Of a DNA stretch of 64,000 nucleotides, positions 34,688-43,248 are shown one piece after another; within the stretch, counting starts at the first letter, position 1; each line of letters starts with the position of its first letter. The notes beneath the pieces were generated by a model. That model was not told the origin of the DNA. It did no database searches and saw nothing but the letters and a program-made list of their open reading frames with translations. Source of the DNA: Bacilli bacterium (GTDB lineage Bacteria; Bacillota_I; Bacilli_A; RF39; UBA660); contig JAFXZI010000010.1 in the NCBI GenBank assembly GCA_017541325.1, positions 5,450-69,449 of the forward strand. Reading direction: 5' to 3'. The position numbers and the translations under genes were made by a program.

Positions 34688-35761
34688 ATGAACGGAAAAG
34701 AATTTTTAAAAGCAGTAGATTTAGTTGTTAAAGAAAAAGGAATAGATAAAGAAGTAGTATTTGAAGCAATGGAACTTGCTTTAGCAACTGCTTATAAGAA
34801 GAATTTTGATTCTTTAACTAATTCTAAAATAGTAATTAATAGAGATACAGGAGATATAAAAGTATTTTCATATCTTACTGTTGTAGAAGATGATTTTGAA
34901 GATATTGATTTAGATACTGAAATTAGCTTAACTGAAGCTAGAAAGATAGATAAAACTCTAAATGTAGGAGATACAATTGATACAGAAGTTACTCCAAAAG
35001 ATTTTGGTAGAGTTGCTGCATCAACTGCAAAACAAGTAATAGTTCAAAAATTAAGAGAAGCAGAAAAAAATTCAATAATTGAAGAATTTGGTGATAAAGA
35101 AGATGAATTATTAATTGGAACTGTTGAACTAGAAGATGTAGATAATTACTTCATTAACTTAGGAAGAAGTAATGGTATCCTTCCTAAAAAAGAATGTATT
35201 CCTGGTGAAAAAATAGAAATGGGAAAACAAATAAAAGTATATGTTAGTAAAGTTGATGGTAGTGGTAAGGGAATGCTTATTTTACTATCTAGAAGACATT
35301 ATGGATTCTTAAAAAGATTATTTGAACTTGAAATTCCAGAACTTTCTGATGGAACAGTACTTTTATATAGTGTAGCTAGAGATGCAGGAAGCAGATCAAA
35401 AGTTGCTGTTTATTCTGAAAGAAGCAATATTGATCCAGTAGGAGCATGTATTGGAGAAAGAGGAAATAGAATAGCACGTATAATAGAAGAAGTTAATGGT
35501 GAAAGAATAGATGTTGTTAAATATGATCCTGAACCTGAAACTTTTATAGCTAATGCTTTACAACCAGCTAAAAATTTACATGTAATTATAACTGATCCTA
35601 AAAAACAAGAATGTATAGTAGTTGCTGATGATGATAATTTCTCATTAGCAATAGGTAAAAAAGGAGAAAACGCTAGACTTGCTTCAAAATTAACTCATTA
35701 TAAGATTGATGTTAAAAATACTGAACAAGCTAGAGAAATGGGAATTAATTTTATAAACTAA
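34688..35761 (+). CDS. nusA: NusA transcription factor
   Basis: A 357-residue NusA for transcription elongation, pausing and termination. It shows the N-terminal polymerase-binding domain, the S1 domain (GTVELEDVDNYFINLG) and two KH domains (DPVGACIGERGNRIARI and SLAIGKKGENARLASKL). The start at 34688 follows AAGGAGAT at the end of rimP. The longer start at 34637 is in another part of rimP and is rejected. Confidence 0.96.
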   Translation: MNGKEFLKAVDLVVKEKGIDKEVVFEAMELALATAYKKNFDSLTNSKIVINRDTGDIKVFSYLTVVEDDFEDIDLDTEISLTEARKIDKTLNVGDTIDTEVTPKDFGRVAASTAKQVIVQKLREAEKNSIIEEFGDKEDELLIGTVELEDVDNYFINLGRSNGILPKKECIPGEKIEMGKQIKVYVSKVDGSGKGMLILLSRRHYGFLKRLFELEIPELSDGTVLLYSVARDAGSRSKVAVYSERSNIDPVGACIGERGNRIARIIEEVNGERIDVVKYDPEPETFIANALQPAKNLHVIITDPKKQECIVVADDDNFSLAIGKKGENARLASKLTHYKIDVKNTEQAREMGINFIN

Positions 35762-35762
35762 T

Positions 35763-36029
35763 ATGAAACAAAGAAAAGAAGTATTAAGAACTTGTATAAT
35801 TACTAAAGAAAAATTACCTAAAAAGGAATTATTAAGAGTAGTAAGAACTCCTGAAGGTAATATAGAAGTAGATTTAACTGGTAAATTAAATGGTAGAGGT
35901 GCTTATATAAAAAAAGATTTAGAAGTACTTGAAAAAGCCAAAAAAGGAAAAGCTTTAGAAAGGCATTTGGAAGTTAATATTCCAGATAATGTATATGAGA
36001 ATATAAAAGAAATAATAGAAGAAAAATAA
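35763..36029 (+). CDS. rnpM: YlxR / RnpM family protein
   Basis: An 88-residue YlxR. RTCIITKEKLPKKELLRVVRTPEG and DLTGKLNGRGAYI are family marks, including the GRGAY turn. In Gram-positive bacteria this protein (RnpM) is linked to RNase P control. It starts one base after nusA. The ylxQ gene (a L7Ae-like protein) that usually sits between ylxR and infB is absent. Confidence 0.92.
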   Translation: MKQRKEVLRTCIITKEKLPKKELLRVVRTPEGNIEVDLTGKLNGRGAYIKKDLEVLEKAKKGKALERHLEVNIPDNVYENIKEIIEEK

Positions 36030-36048
36030 GAAAGTAGAGGTGATCTTT

Positions 36049-38184
36049 ATGATGAGTATTTTAGAATATTCAGAAGACGTTAGTAAGAGTTTAGAAGAGA
36101 TAATGGAGTTATGTGATAAGTTGGAGATTTCTTATGAAGATGAAAATTCTATGCTTACAGAAGATGATATTATTATTCTAGATAATGAAATTCAAGATAT
36201 GGAGGATTATATAGTTTCAGATGAAGAAACAGAAGAAGATGAATCATTAGAAGATCTTGATGAAACCGTTGAAGATCTTATTACTACAAATAATATTAAA
36301 ATAGATAATAATAGTAATAGAGAGAAATTAAAATCTAAGAAAGATAGAGTAGAAACTAGTCAAAATAATAATTTTAGAAAAGAAAGAAAAAATATTTATA
36401 AACATCGTGATAAATTACAATCTAATGAAGATGAAACTTTAAAAGAAAAAGTTATATATAAAGAAGATATGACAGTAGCAGAACTTGCTAATGAATTAGA
36501 TATTTCTAGTATTGAATTAGTTAAAAAATTAATGAAATTAGGAGTTATGGCTAATGTTAATTATCCTTTATCTTTTGAAGTAGCTGAATTACTTGTAATT
36601 GATTATGGTAAAGAAATAGCTAGGGAAGAAACTACTGATATTTCTAATTTTGAAAATTATGAAATACATGAAAAAGATAAAGACCTAATAGATAGACCAC
36701 CAGTAGTAACTATAATGGGACATGTAGACCATGGTAAAACATCACTTCTTGATGCAATTAGAGAAACTGATGTCGTTAGTAGTGAAGCTGGAGGAATTAC
36801 TCAAGCAATAGGTGCTTATCAAGTATCAATTAATGGTAAGAAAATTACTTTTATTGATACTCCAGGACATGAAGCATTTACTGAAATGCGTGCAAGAGGT
36901 GCTAGCGTTACTGATGTTGTTGTTATAATTGTTGCTGCAGATGATGGAGTTAAACCTCAAACTAAAGAGGCAATAGATCATGCAAGAGCTGCTAAAGTAC
37001 CTATAATAGTTGCTATAAATAAAATAGATAAACCAGAAGCAGATGTTAATCGTATTATGACTGAACTTACTGAATATGGTCTTACTCCTGAAGAATGGGG
37101 AGGAGATATTGTAACTAATAAAATATCTGCTAAAACTCATGAAGGTATTAAAGAATTACTTGAAAGTATTATTTTAGTAAGTGAAATGGCAGAGTTAAAA
37201 GCTAATCCAAATAGATATGCTATGGGTACAGTAATTGAGTCTCGTCTTGATAAAAAAGTAGGTACTATTGCAACACTTCTTGTACAAAATGGTACTTTAC
37301 GACTTGGAGATCCAATTGTGGTTGGTACATCTTTTGGTAAAGTAAGAACTTTAAAGAATGATAAAGGACAAGATATTATTTCAGCAGCCCCTTCTACTCC
37401 AGTAGAAATAACAGGACTTAATGAAGTACCTTCTGCAGGTGATAAATTTATGTCTTTTGAAACAGAAAAACAAGCTAAAGCAATTGCTGAACAAAGAAAA
37501 GAACGTGCTAAAGCAGCTGATACTAATAAGAGTGGTATGACATTAGAAGATTTATTTGGAGCAATTAAAGAAGGTAAAAAAGAAATAAATGTTGTTTTAA
37601 AAACAGATGTTAATGGTTCACTTGAAGCTATTAAACAAAGTCTTAATAAGATAGATGTAGAAGGAGTTAAAGTAAATATTATTTTAGGTGGAGTAGGTAC
37701 TATTACTGAAAGTGATGTTACTTTAGCTAATGCCAGTGATGCAATTATTCTAGGATTTAATGTTCGTCCTTCTACAAATATAATCGATCTTGCTAAAAAC
37801 TATAATGTCGATATTCGTCTATATGATATTATTTATAAAATGATTGAAGATATAGAAAATTCAATGAAAGGATTATTAGATCCTGTATTTGAAGAAGAAA
37901 TAATTGGACATGCAGAAATAAGACAAATATTTAAATTTTCTAAAATTGGTAATATAGCAGGATGTCATGTTACAGATGGTGTTATGAAAAATAATTATAA
38001 TGCTAGATTAATTAGAGATGGTATTGTTATATATACTGGAAAAATTAAATCAATTCAACACGAAAAAGATCAAGTTAAAGAAATGAAAAAAGATATGGAT
38101 TGTGGAATTACTTTAGAGAATTTCCAAGATATCAAAGAACTTGATGTAATTGAGTGTTATGAATTAAAAGAGATTAAAAGATAA
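36049..38184 (+). CDS. infB: Translation initiation factor IF-2
   Basis: A 711-residue IF-2, which brings initiator tRNA to the ribosome. After an acidic N-terminus come the IF2_N domain ([25 protein letters not shown]) and the GTPase domain with GHVDHGKTS (224-232), DTPGHEAF and NKIDKPEA. The C-terminal binding domains follow. I choose ATG 36049, with GAGGTG six bases upstream, over the GTG at 36040. Confidence 0.97.
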   Translation: MMSILEYSEDVSKSLEEIMELCDKLEISYEDENSMLTEDDIIILDNEIQDMEDYIVSDEETEEDESLEDLDETVEDLITTNNIKIDNNSNREKLKSKKDRVETSQNNNFRKERKNIYKHRDKLQSNEDETLKEKVIYKEDMTVAELANELDISSIELVKKLMKLGVMANVNYPLSFEVAELLVIDYGKEIAREETTDISNFENYEIHEKDKDLIDRPPVVTIMGHVDHGKTSLLDAIRETDVVSSEAGGITQAIGAYQVSINGKKITFIDTPGHEAFTEMRARGASVTDVVVIIVAADDGVKPQTKEAIDHARAAKVPIIVAINKIDKPEADVNRIMTELTEYGLTPEEWGGDIVTNKISAKTHEGIKELLESIILVSEMAELKANPNRYAMGTVIESRLDKKVGTIATLLVQNGTLRLGDPIVVGTSFGKVRTLKNDKGQDIISAAPSTPVEITGLNEVPSAGDKFMSFETEKQAKAIAEQRKERAKAADTNKSGMTLEDLFGAIKEGKKEINVVLKTDVNGSLEAIKQSLNKIDVEGVKVNIILGGVGTITESDVTLANASDAIILGFNVRPSTNIIDLAKNYNVDIRLYDIIYKMIEDIENSMKGLLDPVFEEEIIGHAEIRQIFKFSKIGNIAGCHVTDGVMKNNYNARLIRDGIVIYTGKIKSIQHEKDQVKEMKKDMDCGITLENFQDIKELDVIECYELKEIKR

Positions 38185-38519
38185 TGAGTTTAAAAATAGA
38201 TAGATATAACAGTACATTTCAAAAAGTAATTAGTCAAATACTTATGGAAGTAAAAGATCAAAAACTTAAATCAGTTGTGTTAACTGGTGTAGAGATTACA
38301 AATGATTTAAGTTATGCCAAAGTATTTTATACAATTTTAGATAATGTTAATAAAAAAGAAATAGAAGAATCTCTAGAAAAAAATAAATCGTATATTAGAG
38401 GTCAAATTAGTAAAAGAGTAGATATTAGGCACACTCCAGAATTAAGATTTTATTTTGATAATTCTATAGAATATGGGGATAGAATAGAAAAAATAATATC
38501 TGATATTAACACGAAGTAG
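38184..38519 (+). CDS. rbfA: RbfA ribosome-binding factor
   Basis: A 111-residue RbfA for 30S maturation. RYNSTFQKVISQILMEV, VVLTGVEITNDLSYAKVFYTIL and RHTPELRFYFDNSIEYGDRIEKII are family marks. The ATG overlaps the infB stop by one base. It closes the operon; I see no clear terminator before the 6S promoter. Confidence 0.95.
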   Translation: MSLKIDRYNSTFQKVISQILMEVKDQKLKSVVLTGVEITNDLSYAKVFYTILDNVNKKEIEESLEKNKSYIRGQISKRVDIRHTPELRFYFDNSIEYGDRIEKIISDINTK

Positions 38520-38540
38520 TGTCAACTGTAATTTAAGATA

Positions 38541-38569
38541 TTGGAAAGCATCCTAACTTGTGATATAAT
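38541..38569 (+). promoter_or_regulatory. Promoter of the 6S RNA gene
   Basis: TTGGAA (38541-38546) and TATAAT (38564-38569) are separated by exactly 17 bases. The expected start is about 38575, at the closing stem of the RNA. Confidence 0.8.
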
Positions 38570-38572
38570 AAA

Positions 38573-38748
38573 ATTGTCTAAAGGAAAGGATGTTTTCTTT
38601 TAAAACCGACTAAGTTTACGATACGGGAGTTCGGATCATTAACTTGTGTTGAATGCCATTAATTTTGGAATCCTAATGGTTAAGTATGGACACCCACCTG
38701 CTTGTTTAGGGGCGGGTTTTATCGCTAAACATTCTTCTTCTAGACAAT
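38573..38748 (+). ncRNA. ssrS: Probable 6S RNA (RNA polymerase regulator)
   Basis: The segment has its own perfect promoter and no open reading frame. It is closed by a perfect 8-base stem, ATTGTCTA (38573-38580) with TAGACAAT (38741-38748). The inside has several paired segments around an A/T-rich centre, including GACACCCACCTG...GGCGGGTT typical of Firmicute 6S RNAs. Length (about 176 bases) and the long rod shape fit 6S RNA, which binds the housekeeping polymerase. It is too short for RNase P and lacks the tmRNA tag and tRNA-like ends. Family assignment is by eye. Confidence 0.65.
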
Positions 38749-38753
38749 ATTAT

Positions 38754-38785
38754 AAAAAGAGAAGAGCAAAAGCTCTTCTTTTATT
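38754..38785. terminator. Bidirectional terminator between 6S RNA and lexA
   Basis: AGAAGAGC (38760-38767) and GCTCTTCT (38772-38779) pair around AAAA, with A and T runs outside on both sides. Confidence 0.8.
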
Positions 38786-38788
38786 TTG

Positions 38789-39406
38789 TTAAAATTTTCT
38801 ATATAATCCAACTACTTTTCCAAGTATTGATACTTTGTCTAAAATAATAGGACTCATTGTATCATTTTCTGGTTGTAATCTGAAATGACCGTTTTCTTTG
38901 TAATATGTTTTAACAGTTACCTCGTTATCACTTGTCATAGCAACTATTTTATCTCCATTATTTGCAGTGTTTTGTCTTTCTACAATAATAATATCACCAT
39001 CATATATTCCAACGTTAATCATAGATTCTCCGCTAACTAAAAGAGTAAATATTTCTTTTTTTCCGTTAATCAGATTAGTTGGAAGAGAAAAATATTCATT
39101 TGGAGTTTCGATAGCTTCGATTGGACTTCCTGCAGTAACTTTTCCAAGTAGAGGAACATTAGTAATATCTTCATTTTTTTCTTCATATTCGTTTTCAACT
39201 AATAATTCTAACGTCCTATTTTTACTGTTGTTTTTTCTAATATAACCTTTTTCTTCAAGTTTATTTAAATGAAATTGAGTAGTTGCAGGTGATGATAAAT
39301 CAAGACTTGAACCTATTTCTCTAACAGTAGGTGGATATCCATGAGTAGCCATAAATTTTTTGATAACAATAAGTATATCATTTTGTCTTTTGGTTAGTTT
39401 TTCCAT
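38789..39406 (-). CDS. lexA: LexA repressor
   Basis: A 205-residue SOS repressor. The N-terminal winged helix has TVREIGSSLDLSSPATTQFHLNKL. Autocleavage residues are all present: the Ala92-Gly93 cut site in KVTAGSPIEA, Ser128 in SGESMINVG and Lys166 in EVTVKTYY. So DNA damage and RecA should trigger self-cleavage. I start at 39406, where GGAGGG lies four bases upstream. The ATG at 39418 is inside the upstream region and less likely. SOS boxes lie in its promoter. Confidence 0.95.
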   Translation of the reverse strand: MEKLTKRQNDILIVIKKFMATHGYPPTVREIGSSLDLSSPATTQFHLNKLEEKGYIRKNNSKNRTLELLVENEYEEKNEDITNVPLLGKVTAGSPIEAIETPNEYFSLPTNLINGKKEIFTLLVSGESMINVGIYDGDIIIVERQNTANNGDKIVAMTSDNEVTVKTYYKENGHFRLQPENDTMSPIILDKVSILGKVVGLYRKF

Positions 39407-39427
39407 AATACCCTCCATTCCAAGTAT

Positions 39428-39466
39428 ATAATACTACAAACGTTTGTTTTTGTCAAACAACTGTTC
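39428..39466 (-). promoter_or_regulatory. lexA promoter with two candidate SOS boxes
   Basis: On the minus strand TTGACA (39456-39451) and TATTAT (39433-39428) are spaced by 17 bases. Two boxes of the GAAC-N4-GTTY type overlap it: GAACAGTTGTTT (39466-39455) and AAACAAACGTTT (39449-39438), the latter inside the spacer. The box centres are 17 bases apart. LexA thus probably represses its own gene. Confidence 0.7.
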
Positions 39467-39479
39467 AATGTTTTTGTGC

Positions 39480-39508
39480 TTGACTTCTTTTTATTATTTT
39501 GATACTAT
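39480..39508 (+). promoter_or_regulatory. Promoter of the divergent 39556 gene
   Basis: TTGACT (39480-39485) and TACTAT (39503-39508) are separated by 17 bases. The SOS boxes start 14 bases upstream of the -35 box, so LexA could also affect this promoter. Confidence 0.7.
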
Positions 39509-39555
39509 AACTTCTTAACTAAATTTATACAGTTAAGAGTTTGGGGGAGATTTCT

Positions 39556-40386
39556 ATGAGTATGGCAACTCTTGTTTATACGTTTGGAGATCCATTAAAT
39601 GAAGAAAAATTAATAACTGGATCACTTAGACAAATTGATAATTGTACTCGACTATATACTGATGAAGTCGAAATGAGAAATGGCTCTGAGTTCAAATATA
39701 GAATAGATAGTTATATTCAAAGAAATTCAGCATCTATTGAAAATTCACCAAATACTGGACAATTTAAAATTTATTTCATCGAAGATAATGCAAAAAGAGA
39801 TGAACTAAGAATAATTTATGATGACCCTAGACCTGTCATTACAAGATTAAATAATATCTATGGAGATAACAGTGTAAGCGAAGTAGAAAGAGCTAGAAAA
39901 TTATTATTTTCAAGCAAAAACAAATTATTCTTAAGACAAAACATGGGGGAAGATTGGTTTAGAGATACTACTGGTTGTTTAGTTAAATTAAAAACATTAG
40001 AAGTTAGAGAATTAATCGGTGCTGGATTTAAACCATTATGTAGAGATGGAGAATATTATTTAACTATCGAAGATATATTAGAATATAGTTTAGGAAGAGA
40101 AAAACTAGGATTCATGAGAGATTTAGTTGAAGATACGTTAGATATTTGGAAAGAAAAATTAGAAGAGTTAGATGAAGACATTTTATACTATTATTCTAGA
40201 AATTTAAGAATGAGCATTAATAGTTATCATAGCAATATGAATGCAAAAAGACCAATAGTTAACTTCCGACCTGAAGTTGGTACTTTATCTGCTGTTCTAT
40301 ATACAGGAGGAGTATTAAGTCACAGAAGAAAAGGACTATTTATTTCACAACCTAGTAATAAAGTTTTAAAAATGGATGCTGCATAA
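39556..40386 (+). CDS. Unknown protein divergent from lexA
   Basis: A 276-residue soluble protein, not recognised. It has a helical core (TLEVRELIGAGFKPLCRDGEYYLTIEDILEYSLGRE, a helix-turn-helix-like stretch) and a C-terminal region rich in G and R (HRRKGLFI). The start ATG at 39556 has GGGGGAG six bases before it. It is monocistronic, divergent from lexA, with a good promoter next to SOS boxes. That position suggests a damage-inducible gene, which is an inference. Confidence 0.78.
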   Translation: MSMATLVYTFGDPLNEEKLITGSLRQIDNCTRLYTDEVEMRNGSEFKYRIDSYIQRNSASIENSPNTGQFKIYFIEDNAKRDELRIIYDDPRPVITRLNNIYGDNSVSEVERARKLLFSSKNKLFLRQNMGEDWFRDTTGCLVKLKTLEVRELIGAGFKPLCRDGEYYLTIEDILEYSLGREKLGFMRDLVEDTLDIWKEKLEELDEDILYYYSRNLRMSINSYHSNMNAKRPIVNFRPEVGTLSAVLYTGGVLSHRRKGLFISQPSNKVLKMDAA

Positions 40387-40405
40387 TAGTATTCATTTTT
40401 TTTTT
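40371..40405 (+). terminator. Terminator of the lexA-divergent gene
   Basis: AATGGATGCT pairs with AGTATTCATT (with two G-T pairs) around a seven-base loop containing the stop, followed by eight T. Confidence 0.65.
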
Positions 40406-40434
40406 GTGTTATACTCTTTATAGTAGGTGAGAAA

Positions 40435-41472
40435 GTGAATAATGAAAATAATAATATAAATGGTTTTGAAGATAATATATCTTTGGGAAACTATGAAGAG
40501 AAACAACAAAAACCAGTAGATGTAAGAAAAAAAATAATACCTATTTTAATAGTAGTTTTAATTTTGTTTGTACTTGCAATAGTTTTTGCTTTTTACTATT
40601 TTGGAAAAGATAATAGAAAGAAACTAATATGTGTTGGCACTCAGAGTGGTAGTGATATGGAAATAACTTTCTTTTTTGACGAGTCCGACAAAATAGAAGA
40701 AACAGAAATTGTAATGTCAGTAGATTATAGTTCTGACTCTGAAAAAGAAAAGTATGAAAAACTAAAAGAAAAAGGAATGGGTATTTGTGATGTATATAAA
40801 AAGCAAATAGAAGATGTTACTTGCACCGAAAAAAGTTCTGGAAATTCTGTTGTAGTAAAAATGTTAGTAAAGGGTAGCATTACTATTAGAGAAGATTTGA
40901 AAGATAAAAAAATAGACGAATTAAAAGAAACAGTTGAAAAAGAATTAAATCTTGAATGTGCTATTAATAGGAAACCAAAAATAAGCAAAAAATCAAGTAA
41001 AAATGATATAAAAGATGGAGAATTAGCAAAAAAAGACTCGTTATTAGATAGTATAGATAGTATCATTATGGCGACCACTACTGGAGTAAATGATAATGAA
41101 TTTGGTCCATTATCAAATAGTGAAAATTTGTACTATATAAGAGTTGATGGAAATAAAGCTTGTGTAGAATTAGAAAAAGGAATAACTGATCCTTTTGGAA
41201 ATTTTGAAGAAGCTTATGTTGTAGTTCATTATGATCCTAATAAATATAGTTTTGATTACTATTTTACTTTCTATGATGATGCAGGATATGGAATGCCACT
41301 GACTAAAAGTGATAACATATCAAAAGATAAAATAGTAGAGAACCATGGTTTGAATAGTAGTAATGTTTTTCAAACAAGAGTTAATGGAAAAGAAATAGTT
41401 TCATCTGATGGTAAGACTCTTAATGTAGTTGTAATATCATCAGACAATAACTGTTCAGTAATTAATAAATAA
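40435..41472 (+). CDS. Membrane-anchored protein with DUF1307-like region
   Basis: A 345-residue protein starting with GTG at 40435 (AGGTGAGAAA before it). A cytosolic stretch of about 34 residues precedes a membrane helix (about 36-57). The exposed part starts RKKLICVGTQSGSDMEITFFFDESDKIEE, a beta-hairpin pattern with cysteines like small DUF1307-type lipoproteins, and it also has a second domain (about 205-345). Its first exposed domain is related to the C-terminal part of the next protein. The two genes are 20 bases apart and probably co-transcribed. Confidence 0.75.
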   Translation: MNNENNNINGFEDNISLGNYEEKQQKPVDVRKKIIPILIVVLILFVLAIVFAFYYFGKDNRKKLICVGTQSGSDMEITFFFDESDKIEETEIVMSVDYSSDSEKEKYEKLKEKGMGICDVYKKQIEDVTCTEKSSGNSVVVKMLVKGSITIREDLKDKKIDELKETVEKELNLECAINRKPKISKKSSKNDIKDGELAKKDSLLDSIDSIIMATTTGVNDNEFGPLSNSENLYYIRVDGNKACVELEKGITDPFGNFEEAYVVVHYDPNKYSFDYYFTFYDDAGYGMPLTKSDNISKDKIVENHGLNSSNVFQTRVNGKEIVSSDGKTLNVVVISSDNNCSVINK

Positions 41473-41492
41473 AAGGAAAGGAGAAAATAAAA

Positions 41493-42224
41493 ATGGACGA
41501 GAATAATCAAATTAATACTGAAGTGAATCAAGTACAAACAGAGGAGGTACAACCAGAACCAGTTAAAACTGAAGAACCAGTAGCTGTTCCAAGTGTGGAA
41601 CCACCTAAGAAAAATACACCAGTTGTAATTATTATCTTAATTATTGTACTATGTGCATTAGTTGGAGTAGGTATATGGTATTTTGGAGGAAAGAAAGCAA
41701 GTGAAAAGAAGAAGGATGAACCAACAAAGCAAGAACCAACAACACCAAGTAATCCAACAGAACCAACTGAGCCAACTGATCCAACTGATCCAACAGATCC
41801 AACTGAACCAAGCAATCCAACAAACCCAACAAATCCAACTAAACCAACTGGAACTGATAAAACTTTATCTTGTTCTATAACTGAAACTGAAGATAATGCA
41901 AGTTATATAATGTCATTTAATTTTTATTATAAAAATGGAACATTAACTAGTGGTGATTCAACATATCTATTTGATTTTTCAGGATATAGTCAACAAGAAT
42001 TAGCAGCAGTAAAACAATTAAAGATGTGTGATACTGTTACAAATCAAGATCCAAGTGTTTCTAAAATATTCACTGATTGTAAAGAAAGTTGGTCAAATGA
42101 TGGAAAACTTACTTTGAAGTTTAATGTATCATTAAGTGGACTTAATACAGAATATGACAAGATAGATATTGATTCACTTAATAAAGCATTCACTGATGAA
42201 GGAATGACTTGTACAATTAAATAA
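41493..42224 (+). CDS. Membrane-anchored protein with Pro-Thr linker and DUF1307-like domain
   Basis: A 243-residue protein: acidic cytosolic tail (about 1-32), membrane helix (about 33-55), then a linker of repeated P-T-x units (about 70-120), then a small domain with three or more cysteines (TLSCSITETED, FNFYYKNGTL, VKQLKMCDTV, TDCKES, MTCTIK). The end domain resembles the exposed domain of the preceding protein. The linker probably spans the cell wall. The start follows AAAGGAGAAA. A terminator follows. Confidence 0.8.
   Translation: MDENNQINTEVNQVQTEEVQPEPVKTEEPVAVPSVEPPKKNTPVVIIILIIVLCALVGVGIWYFGGKKASEKKKDEPTKQEPTTPSNPTEPTEPTDPTDPTDPTEPSNPTNPTNPTKPTGTDKTLSCSITETEDNASYIMSFNFYYKNGTLTSGDSTYLFDFSGYSQQELAAVKQLKMCDTVTNQDPSVSKIFTDCKESWSNDGKLTLKFNVSLSGLNTEYDKIDIDSLNKAFTDEGMTCTIK
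41745..41851 (+). repeat. Degenerate 9-base tandem repeat coding the Pro-Thr linker
   Basis: Units of the form CCAAC(T/A)GA(T/A) and variants run in a row and code for P-T-D, P-T-E or P-T-N triplets. It is part of the gene at 41493, not a separate element. Confidence 0.9.
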
Positions 42225-42249
42225 AGTACGTACTAACGTACTTTTTTTA
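42223..42249 (+). terminator. Terminator after the Pro-Thr linker gene
   Basis: AAGTACGT and ACGTACTT form a stem with a three-base loop, followed by T. Confidence 0.8.
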
Positions 42250-42287
42250 TTTGTTATATTTTTGTTATAATTGAGTAGAGGGATAAT

Positions 42288-43229
42288 ATGAAAGACTTTA
42301 ATGAAGAATTAGAAAAAATAATTGATGCGCTTCTTGATATTAAAGGTAAGAAAGAATTATCTGATTATCTAAAGTTTTTAAAATATCAAAAGAATTATTC
42401 TGATTATACTATTATTAATTATGGCGATGATATAAAAGAGTATTTATTATTTTTAAATGAAAAAAATATAGATCTTTATAAAATTACATATGATGAAATA
42501 AGATCTTATCAAATTAGTTTAAATGATAAAAATGATATTAATTCTACTATATCTAGAAAGATTAGTGCTTTAAGAGGTTTTTATAAATATTTAGAAAATA
42601 ATAATAAGATAGAAAATAATCCATTTTCTCTAATAAACTTACCTAAAAAAGATAAAAAACTACCTAGATTTTTCTATTATAATGAATTAGAAGAATTATT
42701 TAATACTCCTAAGTTAAATACTCCAACCGGACAAAGAGATAGATTAATACTTGAAATGTTATATGCAACTGGAGTTCGTGTAAGTGAACTTGTTAATATA
42801 AAAGTATCAGATATTGGAGATCATACTATTAAAATACTAGGAAAAGGTAATAAAGAAAGAATAGTAAGATATGGAGATTATTGTGAAGAAATATTAAATA
42901 TGTATTTAGGAGATGGACATTATAAATTAAATTCTACTTCCCCATATTTGTTTTTAAATAATAGAGGGGGAAAATTAACAGATAGAGGGGTTAGATTTAT
43001 TCTTGATAAGATAATTGAAAAAACTACAATAGAAAAGAAAATATCTCCTCATATGTTAAGACATAGTTTTGCAACGCATTTATTAAATGAAGGTTGTGAC
43101 ATTTTAACAGTACAAGAACTCCTTGGACACGAGAGTTTGAGTGCTACTGCAATATATACTCATGTTACTAATGATAGATTAAAAGAAGTCTATTATAAGA
43201 CTCATCCAAGGGCAAAAAAAAATAAGTAA
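42288..43229 (+). CDS. Tyrosine recombinase, XerC/XerD type
   Basis: A 313-residue recombinase with the usual two-domain length. The catalytic residues are present: R164 in ATGVRVSEL, H255 and R258 in PHMLRHSFATH, H281 in LGHESL and Y290 in IYTHV. GKGNKERIV supplies the conserved lysine. Such enzymes resolve chromosome dimers at dif. It stands alone after a terminator, without any sign of a flanking mobile element, so a housekeeping role is the simplest reading. XerC and XerD cannot be told apart here. Confidence 0.93.
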   Translation: MKDFNEELEKIIDALLDIKGKKELSDYLKFLKYQKNYSDYTIINYGDDIKEYLLFLNEKNIDLYKITYDEIRSYQISLNDKNDINSTISRKISALRGFYKYLENNNKIENNPFSLINLPKKDKKLPRFFYYNELEELFNTPKLNTPTGQRDRLILEMLYATGVRVSELVNIKVSDIGDHTIKILGKGNKERIVRYGDYCEEILNMYLGDGHYKLNSTSPYLFLNNRGGKLTDRGVRFILDKIIEKTTIEKKISPHMLRHSFATHLLNEGCDILTVQELLGHESLSATAIYTHVTNDRLKEVYYKTHPRAKKNK

Positions 43230-43248
43230 TAATTACTTATTTTTTATT
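43216..43248. terminator. Bidirectional terminator between xer and the DUF308 gene
   Basis: AAATAAGTAA and TTACTTATTT pair around a three-base loop, with A and T runs outside. Confidence 0.75.

Noticed and set aside
38573-38748. RNase P RNA or tmRNA instead of 6S RNA
   Set aside because: The segment is too short for RNase P, and it has neither the tRNA-like ends nor the tag frame of tmRNA.
41745-41851. Possible CRISPR array at the tandem repeats
   Set aside because: The units are 9 bases long, have no spacers and lie inside a coding frame.
41528-41880. Open frames on both strands over the Pro-Thr linker of the 41493 gene
   Set aside because: The tandem 9-base units keep all frames open. 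None of these frames has a ribosome site, and the linker reading P-T-x with a membrane helix before it is the real one.
42288-43229. Integrase of a phage or mobile island
   Set aside because: The recombinase has the length and motifs of Xer proteins, and no att-like repeats, phage genes or tRNA lie beside it.
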